DNA of 16,647 nucleotides. Origin: Candidatus Cloacimonadota bacterium. Its GTDB lineage: Bacteria > Cloacimonadota > Cloacimonadia > JGIOTU-2. Positions 7,025 to 14,356 of the stretch are shown here, one piece after another (positions within the stretch are counted from its first letter, which is position 1; every line of letters starts with the position of its first letter). The position numbers and the translations under genes are program-made. Under the pieces are notes generated by a model, which saw nothing but the letters and a program-made list of their open reading frames with translations, did not search any database and had not been told where the DNA came from. The stretch spans positions 1 to 16,647 of the forward strand of contig JAGHCS010000046.1 in assembly GCA_021160355.1 (NCBI GenBank). Direction: 5' to 3'.

Positions 7025-8614
7025 ATGAAAAAAATAGTACTGATTTTTATTACGAGTTTTTTTATTCTCAATTGTAATGTTTCTGCCAAGTCGATGTTTG
7101 CCATCGGTAATATGTACGGAGCACCAACCACAGTTATTCTCTCTTATGATCTGCAACTCGAAGGAATTCAGAAACAAGAAATTCTGAACATTCCCAATCA
7201 TGGCACCGGAGCATATGATATGTCAGTAGAGCCAGATAATGAACTCTTGTTTATTTCCTTTAGGAATAGTAACGTTATCGAAGTGGTATATGCACCATTA
7301 CTTACCAGCTGGGGATTTGCAGAGCTTGGAGAAATCACAAATCCTGCAAGTATTAAATACAATAATGAAGCAAATACTCTATTAGCTCTTGAAAGAAATA
7401 CCAACAAGCTTTATGCTTATATCTGGCATTATCAGGATACAACTTTTACTATTGCTAATTCTCTATCGACACATTATACTGATCTCGATAATATTGTGAA
7501 CGGGCAGGATCTTGCAATCGATATGGACAATAAACTACTTTTTGTCGCAGATAGTTCTCAAAAATATGTTCATTATTATTCTATAAATGATATAGAACCT
7601 GAGAGTAAATTTCATCATTCCGGTAGTATTGAAGTCGATCAGAAACCCACCTCAATTGCTGTCGACAATGGAAAATATCTCTATATCGCTAATAATTCCT
7701 ATGGCTCAAAAATTCTTCAATATGATCTCAGATCCTCAACAGTACGCTCTCATGAGCTTTCTACGGACAGTTATGTAATGAAATTAGCTGTTGACCAGCT
7801 CACAGGAAATGTCTTTGCATCATTGAGCACCACATCGGGTATAAATAAAATCCTCGTTCTTGATGACATTCTTGAAGATCTCTACATTCTTGAAGATGAG
7901 GAGATAGTTTGGCCTTCAGCTATGTGTGTTCCAGTTCAGGATATTGGCTACAATCCATTCGGTGTTCATAAGGATGATGGGGTATTTACATGGATAGCTC
8001 CAAATAAAATAATGAGATATACTATATCGTATCAAAACTTGTTGAACTATCAAATAGACGATGTGCTTATCACAGATTGGCTTCCTTCAGACCAGCATGT
8101 TTCAATGCACGATGTGAGTACTGGCGGTGTGTATGATCAACAGGAACATCATATTACCTGGGATGTTGGATCATTAGCGGCTGGCGGAAACCAGGAAGAA
8201 GTCTGGGTGGAGGTGAGGATTCTTTCCGGCATTCAAACTCCTGATACACTCATCAACTATTGTACAATTGGAAATGATGATCTTACCACAACAAAATACG
8301 TGCATACTCTTGTAAGAAACAGAACTCCAATCACACAATCTTACTTTGATCCGAATCCGTACAACGCAGAAATCAATGGCGGCGAAGGTTTCGCGCATTT
8401 GAATTTTAAACATGATGAATCACCAATAAAACTTGTGAAAATTTATGATATTTCCGGTGAGTTGGTTCTTGAGGATAAGAATTTGAATTCCACAGAGGTA
8501 AGTTGGGACGGAAAAAATGAATCTGGAAAATACGTAGCAAACGGTGTTTATTTTATGATTGTAATGAATGAAGCCAAAGAGAAAGCGGTCATTAAAATCG
8601 CAGTAATTCGGTAA
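7025..8614 (+). CDS. Secreted beta-propeller-like surface protein with DUF11-like domain and type IX-style C-terminal domain
   Basis: This 529-residue exported protein has a signal peptide at residues about 1-21 (MKKIVLIFITSFFILNCNVSA). Residues about 25-305 show repeated short blades such as NELLFISFRNSNVIEVVY, NKLLFVADSSQKYVHYYS and GKYLYIANNSYGSKILQYD, the look of an NHL/YVTN-type propeller. Residues about 310-415 resemble a DUF11/conserved-repeat domain (RYTISYQNLLNYQIDDVLITDWLP and ITWDVGSLAAGG). The last 93 residues (437-529) form a FlgD-Ig-like sorting domain: FDPNPYN, KIYDISGELV, SWDGKNESGKYVANGVYF, ending KIAVIR. The same tail ends the 919-residue protein further right. Such tails direct export through the type IX system in Bacteroidota, and I infer the same here. 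No enzyme motif is seen; binding or adhesion is the likeliest role. Confidence 0.85.
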   Translation: MKKIVLIFITSFFILNCNVSAKSMFAIGNMYGAPTTVILSYDLQLEGIQKQEILNIPNHGTGAYDMSVEPDNELLFISFRNSNVIEVVYAPLLTSWGFAELGEITNPASIKYNNEANTLLALERNTNKLYAYIWHYQDTTFTIANSLSTHYTDLDNIVNGQDLAIDMDNKLLFVADSSQKYVHYYSINDIEPESKFHHSGSIEVDQKPTSIAVDNGKYLYIANNSYGSKILQYDLRSSTVRSHELSTDSYVMKLAVDQLTGNVFASLSTTSGINKILVLDDILEDLYILEDEEIVWPSAMCVPVQDIGYNPFGVHKDDGVFTWIAPNKIMRYTISYQNLLNYQIDDVLITDWLPSDQHVSMHDVSTGGVYDQQEHHITWDVGSLAAGGNQEEVWVEVRILSGIQTPDTLINYCTIGNDDLTTTKYVHTLVRNRTPITQSYFDPNPYNAEINGGEGFAHLNFKHDESPIKLVKIYDISGELVLEDKNLNSTEVSWDGKNESGKYVANGVYFMIVMNEAKEKAVIKIAVIR

Positions 8615-8672
8615 TTTTATCGATAAGCTTGACGGAATTAATAAAATAATACGAAGTTAAAAAGAGGTTTGT

Positions 8673-9335
8673 ATGAAGTTTTTAAAAATATTTGTTGTGG
8701 GATTGCTCTTAACAACGTTCTCATCATTAATGTTTGCACAAGCGCCTGATTCGCTTCTTATGAAACTTGATGAAAACACTTATAAGATTGATGAAATTAA
8801 AATTGATATTGCAAATAAAGAGATTACCTTTCCAGCGGAATTCAATATGAATCGAGGAGTAATCGAAACCATTCTTGTCGGTCCCCAAGGAAGATTGCAT
8901 GAAACGATTCTGAAGACTGACGCTCTGCCATCATACATCCAGACCTCACTTCTTTTGCTGGGTTTGGAATGCGGACAAAACATGGAACCTGGCAATTATG
9001 AAACAATCCCCGAAGGTGACTCTCTCCTTGTATTTGCGATGTGGACCGACACCTCTGGCGTTACCCACGAGGAACGGATCGAGCGTTTAGTATGGAATGT
9101 TCCTGAAAATCACGAAATGGTGAAAACATATTGGATATTCCTCGGTTCAAAGATAGTGAATGGCCAATTTATTGCTGAGTCGGATCAAAATATTATAAGA
9201 ACGTATCATGACCCATTTGCAATTATCCATAGTTCCCTTCCTACAATTACTGATGATACATTTTATGAAGCAAACAAAAACATCGTTCCCGAAAAAGGAA
9301 CAAAAGCAACAATCAAAATAAAAGCAGTAAATTAA
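8673..9335 (+). CDS. Exported YdjY-domain protein of unknown function
   Basis: This 220-residue protein has a signal peptide (MKFLKIFVVGLLLTTFSSLMFAQ, residues 1-23). Residues about 40-110 carry the YdjY-domain pattern: ITFPAEFNMNRGVIETILVG, then GRLHETIL and SLLLLGLECG. The name comes from an E. coli protein of unknown function, and the domain is frequent in exported proteins of Planctomycetes and FCB bacteria. Only one cysteine (C100) is present, so no iron-sulfur cluster is expected here. AGAGGT lies a few bases before the ATG. The 58-base gap after the previous gene shows no terminator. The next gene starts 16 bases after this stop, so it is very probably co-transcribed with the toroid and RdhA-like genes. 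No enzymatic activity can be named. Confidence 0.8.
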   Translation: MKFLKIFVVGLLLTTFSSLMFAQAPDSLLMKLDENTYKIDEIKIDIANKEITFPAEFNMNRGVIETILVGPQGRLHETILKTDALPSYIQTSLLLLGLECGQNMEPGNYETIPEGDSLLVFAMWTDTSGVTHEERIERLVWNVPENHEMVKTYWIFLGSKIVNGQFIAESDQNIIRTYHDPFAIIHSSLPTITDDTFYEANKNIVPEKGTKATIKIKAVN

Positions 9336-9338
9336 TTT

Positions 9339-9344
9339 GAGGAG
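9339..9344 (+). promoter_or_regulatory. Shine-Dalgarno site deciding the start of the exported toroid protein
   Basis: GAGGAG lies seven bases before the ATG at 9352. An in-frame TTG at 9337 is upstream of the site, so it is rejected; the ATG gives a clean signal peptide. Confidence 0.8.
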
Positions 9345-9351
9345 TACATAC

Positions 9352-10455
9352 ATGAAACGAATTTTTTTAATAATTCTTACAACATTTATTTTTGTATCTT
9401 TCTGTAATGCAAACGTTGATCTATCATTAACTCACGAGATGGAGCACTCTATTAAAATCGGTCTGCAATGGCTTGTGGAGCAGCAGGAAGATAATGGCAG
9501 CTGGCAATACTATCCTGCGATCACTGCGCTTGCGGTTATTGCGATAATAAACAGTAATCCGAACATCAGCTACCAGTTCGAGCCAGTTGCAAAAGGTCTC
9601 GGTTTCATCGCAAGTTGCGCAAAACCAAATGGAGCAATATATGGCGATAATATGCCTAATTATAATACTTCGATTTGTTTGATGGCGCTTAAGGAGGGAA
9701 ACGATCCTCAATATTATGATATCATTGATAAGGGAGAGAAATACCTGCTCGGTTTGCAAATAGATGAGGAAGAAGGTTTTTCGGCAGATAGTCTATACTA
9801 TGGGGGAGTTGGATATGGGGGTGATGAAAGGCCAGATCTTTCCAATCTGCAATGGGCACTGGAAGCAATGCTTGAGCGTGAACCCGTCTATACCGATGAG
9901 CTTGAGATCAATAAAAAAGAGATCACAAATATAGAAGAAAAGAAGGTCTTTTTTGATAAGGCGATCATTTTCCTGCAGCGTTGCCAGAACCTTGAGGAAT
10001 ATAATCCCGAATCCTATTCACAAAACGATGGCGGATTTATGTATGAACCCGGAATAAGCAAAGCAGGTGGCTCAACTTCCTACGGAAATATGACGTATGC
10101 CGGATTGAAAAGTATGATCTATGCAAAGCTGGATAAAAACGATCCCCGTGTGCAGGCAGCATATGATTGGATAAGTAATCATTTTATAGTAGAGACTAAT
10201 CCTGTGCTCGGAAATCAGGGACTTTTTTATTACTACCTCATGATGGCAAAAGCGCTCACTGCTTATGATGTAGATATTATCGTCGGTGATGATGGTATTG
10301 AACATGACTGGAGAGCGGAACTGGCAAATCAGCTTATTAAAATTCAGAATGAAGAGGGATGGTGGCAGAATGAGAACGGGAGATGGTGGGAAAATAATAA
10401 AGTGCTCGTTACAACCTACTGCATTATTGGGCTAGAGGAAATTCTTAAAGGATAA
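9352..10455 (+). CDS. Exported alpha/alpha-toroid protein with prenyltransferase/squalene-cyclase-type repeats
   Basis: This 367-residue protein starts with a signal peptide (MKRIFLIILTTFIFVSFCNA, residues 1-20). The rest is helical repeats of the terpene-cyclase/prenyltransferase toroid class. QW-type motifs (QxxxGxW) occur at 45-51 (QEDNGSW), 332-338 (QNEEGWW) and 339-345 (QNENGRW), with related turns DGGFMYEPG and GGDERPDLSNLQWAL between. The DxDD acid motif of class II cyclases is absent, and cyclases are not normally exported, so a real squalene cyclase is unlikely. The fold is also used by complement C3/alpha-2-macroglobulin thioester domains and polysaccharide lyases, so binding or carbohydrate action is possible. 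It sits between the YdjY gene and the RdhA-like gene, with gaps of 16 and 5 bases. A related toroid occurs in the 919-residue protein downstream. Confidence 0.85.
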   Translation: MKRIFLIILTTFIFVSFCNANVDLSLTHEMEHSIKIGLQWLVEQQEDNGSWQYYPAITALAVIAIINSNPNISYQFEPVAKGLGFIASCAKPNGAIYGDNMPNYNTSICLMALKEGNDPQYYDIIDKGEKYLLGLQIDEEEGFSADSLYYGGVGYGGDERPDLSNLQWALEAMLEREPVYTDELEINKKEITNIEEKKVFFDKAIIFLQRCQNLEEYNPESYSQNDGGFMYEPGISKAGGSTSYGNMTYAGLKSMIYAKLDKNDPRVQAAYDWISNHFIVETNPVLGNQGLFYYYLMMAKALTAYDVDIIVGDDGIEHDWRAELANQLIKIQNEEGWWQNENGRWWENNKVLVTTYCIIGLEEILKG

Positions 10456-10460
10456 TTGTG

Positions 10461-11462
10461 ATGAAAGGTCTCACTGTAAAACAGGTAGATAAACCCACGT
10501 ACGAGATAGATGAAGAAATTCTGCAGCAGTTCAACGAGCAACAAAATATCTTCGCTAGAGTGATATATGATAATACTGCGCCTTTTTTCCATAAATACAA
10601 TTATTTAAATTCTGAAAAAATTATTGAAGAAAAGAAGCAAGGTTACTCTCGAATTGAGCTGGCACGTACTTTCGCATCCTGGACATTATACAATCATTTT
10701 TCCAACGCATTTTCCGATCAAAAATTAGATAATGAGATCACAAAACTTACCGAGCCGCAGCTATCTCAATATGAAATTGGGGATATGGTCGAGTTCACAA
10801 AAGAAGTGAAGGATACCGCTCTCAAATTTGGTGCATCATTAGTCGGGATATGCAAACTCAACCGCACATGGCTCTACAAGTATAACAGACACGGACAACC
10901 CATAAACATTTCAGAAGATTATTCACATGCAATTGTTATGATAATAGAAATGAATGATGATATCTTTAATTCTCCACACTGGTCTGCGATGACTTCAAGT
11001 GGAATCTCATATTCTAAGATGGCATTTGTGTCAGCTTCAGTTGCTCAATTTATCAGACATCTTGGATATAAAGCGATCTCCGCAGGAAACGATACAGCAT
11101 TAAGTATTCCTCTAGCTATAGATGCTGGTCTTGGCGAACTGGGAAGGAATGGTATTCTGGTCACACCGGAACTTGGCTCGCGGGTAAGAATTTGTAAAGT
11201 CTTTACTGATATTCCACTAATAGTTGACAAGCCAGTAGATTTTTCTTTACAAGAATTTTGCAAAAAATGTAAACTATGCATTGATGCATGTGAAGTGTCT
11301 GCAATTTCGTGCGACGTAGAACCTTCATATGAAATAAAGAGTGTCTCAAATAATCAAGGAGTTAGACGCTGGGTCGTTGATGTTGAAAAGTGCTACATGT
11401 TTTGGCTGGAAAATGGTGGTGAATGTTCAAACTGTATTGCAGCGTGTCCATTCTCGAAATAA
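10461..11462 (+). CDS. Reductive-dehalogenase-like (RdhA-type) corrinoid/iron-sulfur protein, cytosolic
   Basis: This 333-residue protein lacks any signal peptide or twin-arginine motif. The core at residues about 155-255 matches the RdhA family: SHAIVMIIEMN, GISYSKMAFVSASVAQFIRHLGYKA, then AGLGELGRNGILVTPELGSRVRICKVFTD (pieces of 222-250). Two [4Fe-4S] motifs follow: C267, C270, C273, C277 and C311, C322, C325, C329, the second in the typical RdhA spacing CYMFWLENGGECSNCIAACPF. RdhA enzymes use a cobamide and two clusters for reductive removal of a halogen; cytosolic, unanchored homologues are widespread and their substrates mostly unknown. The related QueG enzymes differ in motif order and context, so I favour RdhA-like. 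AAGGA lies eight bases before the ATG at 10461; a GTG at 10458 is possible. No RdhB anchor gene is nearby. Confidence 0.85.
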   Translation: MKGLTVKQVDKPTYEIDEEILQQFNEQQNIFARVIYDNTAPFFHKYNYLNSEKIIEEKKQGYSRIELARTFASWTLYNHFSNAFSDQKLDNEITKLTEPQLSQYEIGDMVEFTKEVKDTALKFGASLVGICKLNRTWLYKYNRHGQPINISEDYSHAIVMIIEMNDDIFNSPHWSAMTSSGISYSKMAFVSASVAQFIRHLGYKAISAGNDTALSIPLAIDAGLGELGRNGILVTPELGSRVRICKVFTDIPLIVDKPVDFSLQEFCKKCKLCIDACEVSAISCDVEPSYEIKSVSNNQGVRRWVVDVEKCYMFWLENGGECSNCIAACPFSK

Positions 11463-11580
11463 TTATGAAAAATTTTAAAATGCACAAGAATAACTGAAAT
11501 GTCTAAATTAGGCACAGTTTTGAATACTACTTTCTTAAATAGTTCTCAATTTATTAATTAATAATTTTAAGGAGAACAGG
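11463..11580 (+). promoter_or_regulatory. AT-rich leader of the PKD-toroid / PorV-like gene pair
   Basis: The 118 bases between the RdhA-like gene and the large surface-protein gene contain no terminator hairpin that I can find. They are strongly AT-rich and include a perfect palindrome TTATTAATTAATAA at 11551-11564, just before the ribosome site AAGGAG (11569-11574, six bases before the ATG). A promoter here is likely from the length of the gap, but no clear -35/-10 pair stands out. Confidence 0.4.
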
Positions 11581-14340
11581 ATGAAAAAACAAATTCTTTT
11601 AATATTTATTGGAATTTTTATTTCATTGGGTTTAATGTTATCACCTGTATTAGCAGATGATCTTATAGACCAAGCCAAGGAGTTGCTTGAAAAATATTCA
11701 ACAGCATCTCCTCCTCCTGGATCGAATGATCCAGGTAACTGGGATGAAATAATGCAATCAAAACAAGCTGGACCAATGGTAAATTGTATGCCTCATTATT
11801 ATAGTTGGGTTGGCAGAGAAATTACAATTTGGGGTAACGTACATTGGGGTGATGTCACAGCCGGAAACTACGAATGGGATCTTGGTGATGGCAATATTCT
11901 GACAGGAACTGTTGCAGATGCCCGATATATTGCTGTAACACACACTTATACTACGGGTGGCATAAAAACTGCCACTTTAACAGTGACTGATGACGATGGC
12001 TTAATAGATGTTGATCAAACAACAATTGATGTAATCCCACTTGTAGATAAACAACAGCGGATTAATGCTGCAATCGAAGACGGTTTGCGCTGGTTGTATT
12101 TGAACCAAAACGCAAGCGGCTGGTGGTATTCATCTAGTGATGATTATGGAATGGGTTCAACGGGATTAGCAGTATTGGCATTTGAAGAGAATGCTCATCA
12201 TGGTAATGACGATCCTGATGAAGATATTTATGCTGAAACTGTACAGCTCGGTTTGGATTGGATATTGAATACTTACGGTCGCACTGTTCCCATTGGTGTT
12301 CAATATGCAGGTGATCCGGATACAGATGGAGATGGTATTGGTATCTATTTTAGCAATTGGCCAAGAGCTTATGAGAATGGGATTGCAATTTTAGCAATTG
12401 CAGCAAGCAATCAAGCGGATAGTGTTGTTGCAAGTGGTGATCTTGCTGGAATGACATATTACGATATTATGGAAGATGCAATGAACTGTATTGCATGGTC
12501 TCAAGCAGATAGCACAGCTGGAGTTTACCGTGGTGGCTGGCGATATAATGCCTATAGCGCAAATAATTACGGTGATAGCGACAATTCTGCTGTCCAGTGG
12601 CCCGTGCTTGCTCTAAAAGCAATTGAACAAAATATGCCAACTATTCATACTCCACAGTGGGTTGGAAATGAACTTGCATACTGGTTAGCGTACAGTCAAA
12701 GTGTTGATGGTGGTTTTGGATATACTTATGCCGGTTATTGGGATAATAATGCTAAAACTGCAGCAGGAATTGCGAGTCATTATTATAATGGAACTCCAAT
12801 TACTGATACTTCAATTGTAAATGCACTGAATTTTTTGGATATTCATTTTAATGATTCATATGATGGCTATGCTTATGAAATGTTATCCGGAAATTATTAT
12901 TCCCTTTATGGTTTAAAAAAAGCTATGGAATTCTATGACATTACTACATTTGGTGCAGGACCAAGAGACTGGTATGAAGAGGTTTCAGATTACCTACTTG
13001 ATAATGCCACTTATGGACAAAATGCAGATGGTTCCTGGCCCACTGGAACTTATGCTATTACCTGGACTGCAGGGACAACCCCTACTTCAATATTAGTATT
13101 AACTCGTGGTGTAGTTCAATTACAACCCATAGCAGTTATTAACTCTTCTAATCTACCTCAACCAACTGATACTCCGATTGCTTTTTCAGGTAAGAATTCC
13201 TATCATCAAAATCCTGAGGAATTTATTACTCAATGGGAATGGGACTTTGATGCAAGTGATGGTATAGACTGGGATAATCCTGATGCTGTTGGTGAATTGG
13301 TGACATGGGAATATTCTGTCGAAGATACTTTTAAAGTCACTTTACTTGTTACTGGTAGTGATAGTTTAACAGATATGGATGTACATTTTACAATAGTAAA
13401 TGATACTGTAAATCATGCACCTATTGCAGATCCTGGTGGACCTTACTTTAGTCGTGTTAATGATGTTATTACATTGGATGGCTCTGGATCTTATGATCCA
13501 GATGATCGTGGAATTACTCTCTACCAATGGGATACAAATGGCGATGGACTATATGATGATGCAACTGGCGTAACAACAGATGTGTTATTTGATCATTTGT
13601 ACTCAGGCCTTATTGGATTAAGGGTCTGGGATGAACATGGACTTTGTTCTGACTCAACTGCCCCAAGATATGTCCCATTATGGACATCAGATGTTGATCT
13701 TGAATTAACAGAAAGCAATGTAACAGTATCAAATCTTCATCCTGCTGAAGGAGAGGTTGTATCTTTTGACGCTACAATTGAATGCCATACTGAAGGTGGT
13801 GCTACTGTTGATGAGTTTGTTGTTCGTTTCTATGATGGTGACCCATCAATAATCGTCAATCCAATTGGATCATTTACTATTGGACCAATGGGAGATGGAG
13901 ATACTGAAACAGTTTCTTTGAATTGGACTATGCCAGATACACTTACTCATCATATTTATATTCGCGCGGATGCTGATTACGATATAGAAGAGTATGATGA
14001 AGATAACAACCAAGTTATAGTGGTGCTCGGAACTACTATACCACCTGCTGATGAACCATACTTCTGTCCAAATCCATATAATCCTGATACTTATAGTACA
14101 TATCCTGGCACAATTTATCCTAACTTTGATAATCCTACTTCATCTATAACCAAGCTGAGAATATACGACATAACTGGAGAATTGGTAAAAGAACGCGAGG
14201 ACATTGGCATCATCACTGAACCAATAAAATGGGATGGTAAAAATGAATACGGCGACTATGTTGCAAATGGTGTTTATTTTATCATCGTTGAAAATCTAGC
14301 TGGCGAGAAACAGATCATTAAAGTAGCGATATTACGCTAG
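11581..14340 (+). CDS. Large secreted PKD / alpha-alpha-toroid / CARDB surface protein with type IX-style C-terminal domain
   Basis: This 919-residue protein has a signal peptide at 1-25 (MKKQILLIFIGIFISLGLML, then SPVLA). The order is: PKD domain 72-153 (WDLGDG at 99-104); alpha/alpha toroid about 160-512 with QxxxGxW motifs QNASGWW (176-182) and QNADGSW (480-486) and the turn QSVDGGFGY; PKD 516-607 (WEWDFD); PKD 613-700 (LDGSGSYDPDD); CARDB-like domain about 704-817 (DEDNNQVIV); FlgD-Ig-like sorting domain 826-919 (CPNPYNP, IYDITGELV, WDGKNEYGDYVANGVYF, ending KVAILR). Acidic runs DPDTDGDGIG and DTNGDGLYDD may bind calcium. The tail closely matches that of the propeller protein at 7025-8614. 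By family knowledge PKD and CARDB are adhesive or spacing modules; the toroid function is unknown. It is followed 16 bases later by the PorV-like gene, fitting a type IX cargo and its outer-membrane partner. Confidence 0.88.
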   Translation: MKKQILLIFIGIFISLGLMLSPVLADDLIDQAKELLEKYSTASPPPGSNDPGNWDEIMQSKQAGPMVNCMPHYYSWVGREITIWGNVHWGDVTAGNYEWDLGDGNILTGTVADARYIAVTHTYTTGGIKTATLTVTDDDGLIDVDQTTIDVIPLVDKQQRINAAIEDGLRWLYLNQNASGWWYSSSDDYGMGSTGLAVLAFEENAHHGNDDPDEDIYAETVQLGLDWILNTYGRTVPIGVQYAGDPDTDGDGIGIYFSNWPRAYENGIAILAIAASNQADSVVASGDLAGMTYYDIMEDAMNCIAWSQADSTAGVYRGGWRYNAYSANNYGDSDNSAVQWPVLALKAIEQNMPTIHTPQWVGNELAYWLAYSQSVDGGFGYTYAGYWDNNAKTAAGIASHYYNGTPITDTSIVNALNFLDIHFNDSYDGYAYEMLSGNYYSLYGLKKAMEFYDITTFGAGPRDWYEEVSDYLLDNATYGQNADGSWPTGTYAITWTAGTTPTSILVLTRGVVQLQPIAVINSSNLPQPTDTPIAFSGKNSYHQNPEEFITQWEWDFDASDGIDWDNPDAVGELVTWEYSVEDTFKVTLLVTGSDSLTDMDVHFTIVNDTVNHAPIADPGGPYFSRVNDVITLDGSGSYDPDDRGITLYQWDTNGDGLYDDATGVTTDVLFDHLYSGLIGLRVWDEHGLCSDSTAPRYVPLWTSDVDLELTESNVTVSNLHPAEGEVVSFDATIECHTEGGATVDEFVVRFYDGDPSIIVNPIGSFTIGPMGDGDTETVSLNWTMPDTLTHHIYIRADADYDIEEYDEDNNQVIVVLGTTIPPADEPYFCPNPYNPDTYSTYPGTIYPNFDNPTSSITKLRIYDITGELVKEREDIGIITEPIKWDGKNEYGDYVANGVYFIIVENLAGEKQIIKVAILR

Positions 14341-14356
14341 GAAAGGAGATAACAAA

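Noticed and set aside
7025..7090. Lipoprotein signal (FILNC near residue 17)
   Set aside because: The residues before Cys do not fit a lipobox (Asn at -1), and a type I cleavage site after NVSA is better.
9352..10455. True squalene-hopene cyclase
   Set aside because: The protein is exported, about half the length of a cyclase, and lacks the DxDD acid motif; only the toroid repeats are shared.
10461..11462. Epoxyqueuosine reductase (QueG)
   Set aside because: The second cluster spacing (C, 10 residues, CxxCxxxCPF) and the AGLGELGRNG context with RVRICKVFTD fit RdhA-like proteins better; no queuosine genes are nearby.
11551..11564. Palindrome TTATTAATTAATAA as a regulator binding site
   Set aside because: It is made only of A and T in a very AT-rich leader, so chance is a sufficient explanation without comparative data.
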